DNA of 13,198 bases, taken from contig CALGGY010000015.1 in the NCBI GenBank assembly GCA_937915785.1, forward strand, positions 1-13,198, in the 5' to 3' direction. Below are positions 5,706 to 13,198 of this stretch, one piece after another. Position numbers and translations under genes: made by a program. Source of the DNA: an uncultured Bacteroidales bacterium (GTDB lineage: Bacteria; Bacteroidota; Bacteroidia; Bacteroidales; P3). How positions within the stretch are numbered: the stretch's first letter is position 1; each line of letters starts with the position of its first letter. The notes below the pieces were generated by a model. That model did not search any database. It was not told where the DNA came from and worked only from the letters and a program-made list of their open reading frames with translations.

Positions 5706-7856
5706 TCAGTCTTTCACAATGTCGATTTCGTCGATAAGGTTTTTGGCGCCGGCAAATTTGTCGATGATAAAGAGCATATAGCGCACGTCGAGGTTGATGC
5801 ATCGCTGCATGTTTTCTTCAAAGTCGATGTCGCCCGACATAGCTTCGCTGTTTCCGTCGAAAGCCAAGCCGATGAGGTGTCCTTTGGCGTTCATCACAGG
5901 CGAGCCGGAGTTGCCGCCGGTAATGTCGTTGTTGGTGATGAAACAAACGGGCAGTTCGCCTTTTTCGTTAGCATAGCGACCGAAATCGCCGGCATAGAAC
6001 AGGTTTTTCAGTTTTTCGGGAACGTTGAATTCGGGATTGTTGGGGTCTTCTTTCTCGATAACGCCCTTGAGGGTTGTGTAGTGGTTGTAGTGCATGCCGT
6101 CCTTGGGGTCGTAGGCCAGCACGTTGCCGTAGGTGCAGCGTATGGTGGAGTTGGCGTCGGGGGCCAGAGGTTTGTCGCCGTTCATCTGCATAATGCCGTC
6201 AACAAACAGACGTTTGCCCTTGGCCAAGTCGGGGGCGGCGGCATTGGCGGCCATGGCCACTTGGCGGTACATCTGATAGGCCTGCTCGCCGGCAACAAAC
6301 ATGGGGTCTTTTTCCAATTTCTTGACATCGGCTTTTTCGAGGAATTTGTTGAATTTTTCCTCGTTGGCGAAAACGGATTTTTTCATCACGTCGGCGGCGT
6401 ATTTCTCAAAGTTGCCTTTGTATTTCTTGGCGGCCTCTTTCAGGAAATCGGGGCAGTACTGTTCTTCGATGTTTTTGTAAACATATTCGAACATGGCTGC
6501 AATGGTCTTTTCCTCGGTAGCCTGGTCGTAGTCCTTGTAGAAATCGGCGGACTCTTTTTTGAGGGCTTCGATAACCTTGCTGCTACCTTCGGCGGCTTTC
6601 ACGCCAAGACCCAGCTGATAGGCTTGGAAAGGCAGGTCGGGACCCTGAATCAGGCCTTCGGCCAGATAGGTGCGGGCGGCCATGTAGGGTTTGCGGGCGT
6701 TGTAGCTGTCCTCGAGGTATTTGAGGGCGTTCTGGTAGTCGCCGCCTTTGTATTTGGCCCATTCGGTGTACTGTTTTTCGATGTCTTTTTTCACACCCAT
6801 GGTGTTGAGGGCCTTGAGGGCCTTGTTTTGCTCGTAGCTGTATTTCCAATAGTTGGAGCAGCTGGCATATTTCGACGAGTATTTGATGCGGATGGCTTGG
6901 TCGGAAGCCATGGCGGCACGCCAAACGTTGATTTTAACGGTGCGTATCTCGTAGCGCAGCTTGTTGGTGATGTTCATAGTCTCTTCGAGTCCGAAGGAGG
7001 TGAGGAAACGGTCGGTGGTGCCGGGGAAACCCATTATCATGGCAAAGTCGTTCTGGTCCACGCCTTTTATGCTCACGGGCAGATGGTGTTTGGGTTTCAG
7101 TGGCACGTTGTCCTTGGAGTAGGCGGCGGGGGAGCCGTCGGGGGCGGTGTATATGCGCAGCAGCGAGAAGTCGGCGGTATGGCGAGGCCACATCCAGTTG
7201 TCGGTGTCGCCGCCAAATTTGCCCATCGACGAGGGGGGAGCGCCAACCAAGCGCACGTCTTTGTATATAACATGTACAAACATGATGAACTGGTTGCCGT
7301 TGAACATGCTTTTCACCTTGGCTTCGTAGTAGGTGCCTTCCACGGCGGCTTTTTCCAGCTCGGCGGCCTTTTCGTTGATGGCGGCGTTGCGTTCGGCCTC
7401 GGTCATCTCGTCTTTCAGCACACTTTTAATTTGCGGTGTTACATCCTCAATACGGATAAGTATGGATGCTGTGGTGCCGGGGTTGGGCAGTTCCTGATCC
7501 ATGGAGTAGGCCCAGAAACCGTCGCGCAGGTAGTCGTGCTCAACGGTGGAGTGTGCCTGAATCATGCCGTAGCCACAGTGGTGGTTGGTGCTTACCAAGC
7601 CTTTGTCGGATATTATCTCTGCTGTGCAGAAATGCCAGAACGAATGGCCTTCGTTGCCAAGACCAATAATGGCGTCCTTGATACAGCTCTGGTTGACGTT
7701 GTATATGTCCTCCGGAGTAAGTTTGAAACCTTTTTTCTGCATATCGGCATAGTTTTTGCCCAATAGCGAAAGTAACCACATGCCTTCGTCGGCACGCATG
7801 GCGGTTGGGAGCAACATGGCAAGGCCCAACACAAGTGCTAAAAATCTCAATTTCAT
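5706..7856 (-). CDS. dpp7: Family S46 dipeptidyl-peptidase, DPP7-like
   Basis: A 716-residue secreted (periplasmic) serine exopeptidase that removes dipeptides from the N-termini of oligopeptides so they can be taken up as an energy and nitrogen source. A signal peptide covers about residues 1-22 (cleavage after Met-Arg-Ala). The split chymotrypsin-like catalytic domain shows His93 (in TNHHC), Asp229 (in ADFSLLR) and nucleophile Ser650 (in GGNSGSP), with the helical regulatory domain of the family between about 270 and 560. Length matches the roughly 710-720 residues usual for S46. Position 668 (18 after the Ser), reported to set P1 preference, is Gly (in FDGN). As I recall, Gly goes with DPP7 (hydrophobic P1) and Arg with DPP11 (Asp/Glu). 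The gene has a clear terminator, and its transcript probably begins at the promoter ahead of the 56-residue ORF upstream. Confidence 0.93.
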   Translation of the reverse strand: MKLRFLALVLGLAMLLPTAMRADEGMWLLSLLGKNYADMQKKGFKLTPEDIYNVNQSCIKDAIIGLGNEGHSFWHFCTAEIISDKGLVSTNHHCGYGMIQAHSTVEHDYLRDGFWAYSMDQELPNPGTTASILIRIEDVTPQIKSVLKDEMTEAERNAAINEKAAELEKAAVEGTYYEAKVKSMFNGNQFIMFVHVIYKDVRLVGAPPSSMGKFGGDTDNWMWPRHTADFSLLRIYTAPDGSPAAYSKDNVPLKPKHHLPVSIKGVDQNDFAMIMGFPGTTDRFLTSFGLEETMNITNKLRYEIRTVKINVWRAAMASDQAIRIKYSSKYASCSNYWKYSYEQNKALKALNTMGVKKDIEKQYTEWAKYKGGDYQNALKYLEDSYNARKPYMAARTYLAEGLIQGPDLPFQAYQLGLGVKAAEGSSKVIEALKKESADFYKDYDQATEEKTIAAMFEYVYKNIEEQYCPDFLKEAAKKYKGNFEKYAADVMKKSVFANEEKFNKFLEKADVKKLEKDPMFVAGEQAYQMYRQVAMAANAAAPDLAKGKRLFVDGIMQMNGDKPLAPDANSTIRCTYGNVLAYDPKDGMHYNHYTTLKGVIEKEDPNNPEFNVPEKLKNLFYAGDFGRYANEKGELPVCFITNNDITGGNSGSPVMNAKGHLIGLAFDGNSEAMSGDIDFEENMQRCINLDVRYMLFIIDKFAGAKNLIDEIDIVKD

Positions 7857-7932
7857 TGCGATACGTTTATTTATTTGATATTGAATTAGTTATGTCGGAA
7901 AAAGAAGGGTTTTGTCCACGGGAAAGGTAGTA

Positions 7933-8103
7933 TCAGTAATTGCCTGCGTTTTCGTACTGGCGTTGCTCCTCCTCGAGGGAGTATATGCAGAAATCGGCCT
8001 GACGGATCATGTAGTTGTAGGCCTCCATTTTTGTTGGCAGGTCGCTGATATTGGATATTTCCTGAACAAGGCTGTCTATCTTTTGTTTTATGGCTACGTC
8101 CAT
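7933..8103 (-). CDS. 56-residue hypothetical protein upstream of the peptidase gene
   Basis: A short frame from ATG (8103-8101) to TGA (7935-7933). The product is strongly charged and predicted helical: it begins MDVAIKQKIDSLVQEI, has LPTKMEAYNYMIRQADF in the middle and ends in an acidic, Gln- and Tyr-rich tail (SLEEEQRQYENAGNY). Spaced hydrophobic residues suggest an amphipathic helix or short coiled coil. It has no signal peptide or membrane segment, so it should be cytoplasmic. A consensus TATCTTTG promoter lies 66 bases before the start, and the peptidase ATG follows 76 bases after the stop on the same strand with no promoter box that I can see between, so the two are likely co-transcribed. 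No family was recognised. It could also be an untranslated leader segment, but the amino-acid composition looks protein-like. Confidence 0.6.
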   Translation of the reverse strand: MDVAIKQKIDSLVQEISNISDLPTKMEAYNYMIRQADFCIYSLEEEQRQYENAGNY

Positions 8104-8168
8104 AGCTGTAATTATTTCTGTAAAATTAGTGTGTGGAGGCTATCAATAACCTCAAAAAAACCAGATTG

Positions 8169-8176
8169 CAAAGATA
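8169..8176 (-). promoter_or_regulatory. Promoter -7 box TATCTTTG for the small ORF and peptidase
   Basis: On the minus strand TATCTTTG followed by CA matches TAnnTTTG. A TTTTTG lies 22 bases upstream (near 8199-8204), close to the usual -33 spacing. A run of nine A precedes the box. It points towards the 56-residue ORF and the peptidase, and lies back to back with the glutamate dehydrogenase promoter. Confidence 0.65.
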
Positions 8177-8289
8177 CGTTTTTTTTTCCACAAAAAGTCA
8201 AAAAGCAAGGAAGTTGCAAAAAATAGCGACAAACATATCTATGTATCAATGTTTTACAAAAATAAAAAATAAAAATGGAAAAAAATTTT

Positions 8290-8317
8290 TTTGTATCAAC
8301 AAAATATAGTACCTTTG
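8290..8317 (+). promoter_or_regulatory. Promoter of the glutamate dehydrogenase gene
   Basis: TTTG (8290-8293) and TACCTTTG (8310-8317, followed by CA) are separated by 16 bases, slightly less than the usual spacing. The -7 box is a full match to TAnnTTTG. Transcription would start near 8324, leaving an AT-rich leader of about 40 bases. Confidence 0.65.
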
Positions 8318-8363
8318 CAGCACAAATTAAAAAAACAACTATTTAATTTAAAACCACAATATC

Positions 8364-9707
8364 ATGAATGTACAAAACATTATGACCAACCTGGAAGCCA
8401 AACATCCGGGTGAAAGCGAATACTTACAAGCAGTTCGCGAAGTTCTCGAATCCATCGAAGAGGTTTACAACAAACATCCCGAATTTGAGAAAGCAAAAAT
8501 AGTGGAACGTCTGGTAGAACCCGATCGTATCTTCACATTCCGTGTAACCTGGGTTGACCGCAACGGCGAAGTTCAGACCAACCTCGGCTACCGCGTACAG
8601 TACAACGCCGCTCTTGGCGCATACAAAGGCGGTCTGCGTTTCCACCCCAAGGTAAACGTATCGATGCTGAAATTCTTAGGTTTCGAACAGATATTCAAAA
8701 ACAGCCTCACCATGCTGCCACTGGGCGGTGGTAAAGGCGGTTCCGATTTCGACCCCGTTGGAAAAACCGACGAAGAAATCATGCGTTTCTGCCAAGCTTT
8801 CATGTATGAGCTTTGGCGCAACATCGGTCCCGACCAAGACAGCCCTGCCGGCGACGTTGGAGTAGGCGGACGCGAAATTGGCTACATGTACGGCATGTAC
8901 AAAAAACTGGCCCGCGAACACAGCACCGGCGCTCTCACAGGTAAGAGCTACGGCTGGGGTGGTTCCCTCATCCGTCCCGAAGCTACCGGTTTCGGCGCTA
9001 TCTACTATGTGGAACGCATGGTAAAAGAAAAAGGCGACAAGATGGAAGGCAAACGTATAGCCCTCTCCGGCTTCGGTAACGTGGCTTGGGGCGCAGCCAT
9101 CAAAGCTTCCGAACTTGGCGCAAAAGTTGTGGCCATCTCCGGTCCCGACGGCGTTTGCGAAATTGCCGACGGCATCACCAAAGAAATGATCGACTACATG
9201 CTTGACATGCGCGCCTCGAACCGCAACAAAGTTCAGGACATGGCAGACAAATTCCCCGGAAAAGCCAAATTCACCGCTGGCAAGAAAGCTTGGAGCGTGA
9301 AATGCGACATCGCTTGCCCCTGCGCTTTCCAGAACGAAATGGCTGAAGAAGACGCTAAGGAACTTATCGCCAACGGCGTGAAATACGTTGCCGAAGTTTC
9401 CAACATGGGTTGCCAGCCCGGCGCCATCGCCACACTGCAAGGTGCCAAGATACCTTTCGGCCCCGGTAAAGCCGTTAACGCTGGTGGCGTTGCTACCTCC
9501 GGCCTGGAAATCTGCCAGAACGCCGAACACCGCAACTGGACAGCCGAAGAAGTGGACAAAAACCTCCACACCATCATGAACAACATCTACGACATGTGCG
9601 TTGAATACGGCAAACAAGCCGACGGTACCATCAACTACGTTAAAGGTGCCAACATCGCCGGTTTCATGCGTGTGGCCAAAGCTATGCTTGCTCAAGGTAT
9701 CATCTAA
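8364..9707 (+). CDS. gdhA: Hexameric glutamate dehydrogenase, NAD(P)-dependent
   Basis: A 447-residue cytoplasmic enzyme that interconverts glutamate and 2-oxoglutarate plus ammonia, linking nitrogen assimilation or amino-acid breakdown to central metabolism. Length fits the roughly 445-450 residue family I hexamers. Substrate-site residues line up with one-residue offset to the clostridial enzyme: Lys88 (YKGGLRFHP), Lys112, catalytic Lys124 (GGGKGG) and Asp164 (PAGDVGVGGRE). The Rossmann fold starts at GFGNVAWG (236-243), and SGPDG (259-263) follows the second strand. That motif resembles the NAD-linked Clostridium symbiosum enzyme, so the cofactor may be NAD, NADP or both. The usual ANMPT loop reads SNMGC (346-350). 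The gene stands alone, with promoter and terminator, and its codon choice (Lys AAA, Gly GGC/GGT, Asn AAC) looks like that of a highly expressed gene. Confidence 0.95.
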   Translation: MNVQNIMTNLEAKHPGESEYLQAVREVLESIEEVYNKHPEFEKAKIVERLVEPDRIFTFRVTWVDRNGEVQTNLGYRVQYNAALGAYKGGLRFHPKVNVSMLKFLGFEQIFKNSLTMLPLGGGKGGSDFDPVGKTDEEIMRFCQAFMYELWRNIGPDQDSPAGDVGVGGREIGYMYGMYKKLAREHSTGALTGKSYGWGGSLIRPEATGFGAIYYVERMVKEKGDKMEGKRIALSGFGNVAWGAAIKASELGAKVVAISGPDGVCEIADGITKEMIDYMLDMRASNRNKVQDMADKFPGKAKFTAGKKAWSVKCDIACPCAFQNEMAEEDAKELIANGVKYVAEVSNMGCQPGAIATLQGAKIPFGPGKAVNAGGVATSGLEICQNAEHRNWTAEEVDKNLHTIMNNIYDMCVEYGKQADGTINYVKGANIAGFMRVAKAMLAQGII

Positions 9708-9736
9708 TACCCCGACGAAGGTTTTATCCTATATAC

Positions 9737-9766
9737 AAAAAGGCTCCCAAAAGGAGCCTTTTTTTT
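9737..9766 (+). terminator. Intrinsic terminator of gdhA
   Basis: AAAAAGGCTCC pairs with GGAGCCTTTTT around the loop CAAAA (stem GGCTCC 9742-9747 / GGAGCC 9753-9758, extended by A and T runs), ending in eight T (9759-9766). It begins about 30 bases after the stop codon. Confidence 0.92.
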
Positions 9767-9811
9767 GTACTTGTACGAAGTTAAAAAAAAACATACCGTT
9801 CGCATGGAAAT

Positions 9812-9842
9812 TTTGTTATGTTTGAAAAAAAGAGTATCTTTG
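9812..9842 (+). promoter_or_regulatory. Promoter of the restriction locus
   Basis: TTTG (9812-9815), 19 bases, then TATCTTTG (9835-9842, followed by CA): an exact match in sequence and spacing to the Bacteroidota consensus and the best promoter in the window. Transcription would start near 9849, giving about 75 bases of leader before hsdR. Confidence 0.75.
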
Positions 9843-9923
9843 CAACATAAAAAACTGTAATAAGATTTAAGCATCTGCAGCAAATAAGAATTTTCGATAT
9901 AAGAAATACAAATCATCACGATT

Positions 9924-12650
9924 ATGACACCAGAAGAGAAAGCAAGAGTCAAGATAGACCAGATGTTTGAGGACGCGGGTTGGAAAGTGGTAGACAGGGA
10001 TTTCTATACTCCCACTCTTACGGCGGCAGCTATACGTGAAGGTCTTATGGAGGGTAATCGGGAAACGGATTATTTCTTGTTTGTCAATGGCATGGCCGTA
10101 GGGGTATTGGAAGCCAAGCGAAAAGATGTGGACGTAACCGCCAGTGTGGTTTGCGATCAGGCTGCACTATATGCACGCAGCGTGCGCAATTGCTATAGTG
10201 CCTATTCTCGACCCTTGCCTATTATCTACCAATCCAACGGTGATGAGACCTTTTTCCGCGACTTTCGTGATGAAGACGCAGACCTCATTGAGATGAACCG
10301 CATCCATACGCCAAAGGAGATTGTCAGGATGCTGGGAATAGAAGAACCATACGCAGGTTTGCCGACACTGAAAAAGAAAGGTTTGCGCGATTGTCAGTAT
10401 GAAGCTATTACAGAACTGGAGAACAGCTTTCGTGCCGGACAGAAAAAAGCTTTGATAGTTTTGGCAACAGGAGCGGGCAAGACCTACACGGCTTGTCTGG
10501 CCGCCTATCGTTTCTTGGCTTTCACGCCGATGAAGCGCATCCTATTCATGGTTGACCGAAACAACCTCGGCAAGCAGGCGGAAGGTGAGTTCGGAATGTT
10601 CCGCCTAACGGAAAATGGCGACCCGTTCAATACCATCTATACGGTTAACCGACTGAAATCAGCGAAGGTGCCATCCGACAGCAACGTGGTTATCTCTACC
10701 ATTCAACGTTTGTTTTCTCTGCTTACCGGGCAGGAGATTGTTGACAACGATGACGATGATGAGGATACCACTACAAGTGAAGTTCAGCTGACTGGTAATA
10801 TGACGCTTCCGCCAGATTTCTTCGACCTCATTATCATTGACGAATGCCACCGCTCCATCTATGGCAACTGGAGAAAGGTGTTGGAATACTTCAATACGGC
10901 TAAATTGATAGGCTTGACGGCAACGCCGGTTCCTGAAACAAAGGCGTTTTTCAATAACAATATCGTTGTAAACTATACTCTTGAACAGTCCATTGTGGAC
11001 GGTGTGAACGTGGATGCCCGAATCTATCGTATCAAGACCGAAGCGACTGAAAACGGCGGTGCTATCCTTAAAGGCGACAAGTTGAAGCGGGAAACTCGAT
11101 ACACAGGAAAGGTTGAGACAGTACGCAACGAGGAAACCAAGAATTATACCAAGGAGGAGCTGAACCGCAGTGTCATCAATCCGGCTCAAATCAAGCTGGT
11201 ACTTGAAACTTACCGTGATGCTGTTTATACGGAAATGTTCACCGACCCACAACGTGAACCCAACATGGACTATCTGCCCAAGACCCTTATCTTTGCCCTG
11301 AACGAAATCCATGCCAACAATATCGTGCGCATCGCAAAAGAAGTTTTTGGGCGTACAGAAGACCTGTCTGCCGACAGGCAAGACAAGTTCGTGCAGAAGA
11401 TAACCTATTCCGCAGGCGACAGCAATGAGTTGATACGCCAGTTCCGCAACGACAAGGAGTTCCGTATTGCCGTGACCTGTACGCTTGTGGCAACAGGTAC
11501 GGACGTAAAGCCACTTGAAGTGCTGATATTCATGCGTGATGTGGCATCTGAGCCTTTGTATATCCAGATGAAAGGCCGTGGAGTTCGCACCATCGGCGAC
11601 GACCAGTTGCGTAATGTTACGCCCAATGCTTTTAGCAAGGATTGCTTCTTCCTTGTCGATGCTGTAGGAGTTACCGAAAGCCAGAAGACAACAACGGCTC
11701 CAGGTAAAGACGAGCCTGTGCAGACTATCACGCTCAAGCGTTTGCTGGAACTGCTGACACATGGCAACGTCAACGATGACTATTTGCGCTTGATTGCGGC
11801 AAAACTGGCACGAATTTACAACAAGTGTACGGACAAGCAACGGGAGGAGTTCCGGAGATTGGCTTATAGTGGGATGCAGGAAATCTCTGCTGCCATCTTT
11901 GATGCCTTGGAGAAGAACACACTGCTTCCATACGAAAGCATCGACGAGCCAAATCTTGAACGAAAGGCATTGGTGGCACCGTTGACTCATCATCCAGAGG
12001 CACGCCAATACCTGCTCATTCTTGCTGCCGGCTTCATTGAGACATTGATGCCGGGAGAAGACCAACTCATCTCCAAGGGCTTCTCTGAGGAGGAAGCCAA
12101 GGAAGTGACATCGGCATTCGAGCAGTATTGCGATGAGCATCAAGACGATATAGAGGCTCTGCGCATGATATACAACAACGACGGAGAGCCACTGACATAC
12201 GCAACGCTGAAGGACTTGGAGAACAAACTGAAATTGGCGAATAACAAGTTCCAGACTTCGCGTCTGTGGAACTGTTACACAATCGTCAATCAGCAATCGG
12301 TCAAGAAGCATAGCACCAAAGAAGAGAAGGAAGCACTGACGAATATCATTCAGTTGGTTCGTTTCGCCAACCATCAGATTGAGACATTGGAGAGTCTGTA
12401 CCCATCGGCGCAGCAGCGTTTCAACCTTTGGTACGGACAGGTGCAGCGTACTGTGACGGAATCCCAGAAAACCGTCATCCGTCAGATTGTGGATTACATC
12501 GCTTCAAACGGCGCTTGCACCATCAAGGATATCATCGACGACGACAAGACACGGGCGGCTCAACTCATCAAAGCCTTTGGCGGCAAGTCACAGGCGGATG
12601 AAGCCCTTGTTTCCTTGTCGAAGTTCTTATTATACAGAAAAACAGCATAA
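9924..12650 (+). CDS. hsdR: Type I restriction enzyme, R (motor and endonuclease) subunit
   Basis: A 908-residue subunit that translocates and cuts unmodified DNA in the HsdR2M2S complex. The N-terminal nuclease domain has the PD-(D/E)xK core Asp49...Glu63-Ala-Lys65 (in ETDYFLFVNG and GVLEAKRK). The SF2 motor follows: Walker A ATGAGKT (181-187), DECH (306-309), LTATP (331-335), VATGTD (522-527) and motif VI QMKGRGVRT (548-556). The C-terminal part (about 600-905) is helical and resembles the EcoEI-type R C-terminal region that contacts the methyltransferase. A very acidic stretch (about 274-286, with four Asp in a row) sits between motor motifs and is probably a surface loop. All catalytic motifs are intact, so the subunit looks functional. 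The first ATG after the promoter is used; hsdM begins six bases past the stop. Confidence 0.95.
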   Translation: MTPEEKARVKIDQMFEDAGWKVVDRDFYTPTLTAAAIREGLMEGNRETDYFLFVNGMAVGVLEAKRKDVDVTASVVCDQAALYARSVRNCYSAYSRPLPIIYQSNGDETFFRDFRDEDADLIEMNRIHTPKEIVRMLGIEEPYAGLPTLKKKGLRDCQYEAITELENSFRAGQKKALIVLATGAGKTYTACLAAYRFLAFTPMKRILFMVDRNNLGKQAEGEFGMFRLTENGDPFNTIYTVNRLKSAKVPSDSNVVISTIQRLFSLLTGQEIVDNDDDDEDTTTSEVQLTGNMTLPPDFFDLIIIDECHRSIYGNWRKVLEYFNTAKLIGLTATPVPETKAFFNNNIVVNYTLEQSIVDGVNVDARIYRIKTEATENGGAILKGDKLKRETRYTGKVETVRNEETKNYTKEELNRSVINPAQIKLVLETYRDAVYTEMFTDPQREPNMDYLPKTLIFALNEIHANNIVRIAKEVFGRTEDLSADRQDKFVQKITYSAGDSNELIRQFRNDKEFRIAVTCTLVATGTDVKPLEVLIFMRDVASEPLYIQMKGRGVRTIGDDQLRNVTPNAFSKDCFFLVDAVGVTESQKTTTAPGKDEPVQTITLKRLLELLTHGNVNDDYLRLIAAKLARIYNKCTDKQREEFRRLAYSGMQEISAAIFDALEKNTLLPYESIDEPNLERKALVAPLTHHPEARQYLLILAAGFIETLMPGEDQLISKGFSEEEAKEVTSAFEQYCDEHQDDIEALRMIYNNDGEPLTYATLKDLENKLKLANNKFQTSRLWNCYTIVNQQSVKKHSTKEEKEALTNIIQLVRFANHQIETLESLYPSAQQRFNLWYGQVQRTVTESQKTVIRQIVDYIASNGACTIKDIIDDDKTRAAQLIKAFGGKSQADEALVSLSKFLLYRKTA

Positions 12651-12656
12651 CATAAT

Positions 12657-13198
12657 ATGGCAACAAATAAAGAGACATCACCTGCCAGCCGGACAGGCGG
12701 GCTCACCAAGAAAGTGTGGACGCTGGCCACCACCCTCTCTGGTCAGGGCATCGGCTTTACGGATTATATCACCCAACTCACTTATCTTCTATTCCTGAAG
12801 ATGGACGATGAGAACGTAGAGACCTTTGGCGAGGACTCTGCTATCCCGGAAGGCTATCGTTGGAAAGACCTCATTGAACTGGATGGCCTTGACCTCATCA
12901 ACCAGTATGAAGAGACGCTGAAGAAACTGTCAGAAGAGGAAAACCTCATCGGCACCATCTTCGTGAAGGCACAGAATAAGATTGACAAGCCTGTCTATCT
13001 TCGCAAGGTGATTACGCTGATTGACGAAGAGCAGTGGCTGGTGATGGACGGCGATGTCAAAGGTGCCATCTACGAAAGCATACTCGAAAAGAACGGTCAG
13101 GATAAGAAGAGCGGTGCGGGTCAGTATTTCACGCCACGTTCCTTGATTTCTGCAATGGTGGATGTCACCCGTCCGCAGATTGGTGAAACGGTCTGCGA
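12657..13198 (+). CDS. hsdM: Type I restriction-modification M (methyltransferase) subunit, 5' part
   Basis: Open from ATG at 12657 to the window end (180 codons seen), so truncated by the edge and not by mutation. The product would methylate adenines in the recognition sequence and, with HsdS, guide the R subunit. Visible are the N-terminal helical bundle of HsdM proteins (KVWTLATTLSGQG, then YITQLTYLLFLKMDDE) and, near the edge, GAGQYFTPRSLISAMVD, the conserved segment just before the S-adenosylmethionine-binding motif. The SAM motif itself and the catalytic NPPF/Y lie outside the window. It starts six bases after hsdR, so the two are almost certainly co-transcribed, and hsdS should follow. 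The family call is secure. Confidence 0.93.
   Translation, partial: MATNKETSPASRTGGLTKKVWTLATTLSGQGIGFTDYITQLTYLLFLKMDDENVETFGEDSAIPEGYRWKDLIELDGLDLINQYEETLKKLSEEENLIGTIFVKAQNKIDKPVYLRKVITLIDEEQWLVMDGDVKGAIYESILEKNGQDKKSGAGQYFTPRSLISAMVDVTRPQIGETVC

Overview
The window reads as a chromosomal segment of a Bacteroidales-type bacterium (phylum Bacteroidota); I cannot name genus or species. The reasons are several promoters matching the phylum-specific -7 box TAnnTTTG, a fimbrillin-like surface lipoprotein with a Lys-Asp-Glu motif just after the lipid-bearing cysteine, a family S46 dipeptidyl-peptidase, AT-rich intergenic DNA between moderately GC-rich genes, and little sign of Shine-Dalgarno sequences.

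Layout: 1-485 has no convincing gene, but its right half (about 322-441) can form three mutually exclusive RNA hairpins, one a terminator-like 18-bp stem followed by eight U. This lies just before a 76-residue Cro/C1-type DNA-binding protein (486-716). Next come about 480 bases of non-coding DNA rich in inverted repeats (717-1193), then a 624-residue surface lipoprotein with a fimbrillin-like N-terminal half and a FISUMP-like C-terminal half (1194-3068) and a strong terminator. On the minus strand follow a metal-homeostasis pair, a P1B-2 type Zn/Cd/Pb-exporting ATPase (5535-3667) and a Fur-family regulator (3603-3187). A 7-1-7 palindrome sits over the expected -33 region of the ATPase promoter and is a good operator candidate. 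Further right, still on the minus strand, are an S46 dipeptidyl-peptidase (7856-5706, DPP7-like by its specificity residue) and, just upstream, a 56-residue ORF (8103-7933) that probably shares its transcript. Divergent from these is a glutamate dehydrogenase gene (8364-9707) with its own promoter and terminator. The right edge holds the start of a type I restriction-modification locus: hsdR (9924-12650), then hsdM six bases later, cut off by the window end.

Biology: the peptidase (release of dipeptides in the periplasm) and glutamate dehydrogenase (link between amino acids and central metabolism) suit an amino-acid-using, asaccharolytic or mixed-diet anaerobe. The ATPase and Fur-like protein probably form a self-contained metal resistance unit. 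The restriction locus is a defence module whose specificity subunit must lie beyond the right edge. The least explained parts are the switch-like leader at 322-441, the structured intergenic region at 880-1102 and the small ORF ahead of the peptidase.
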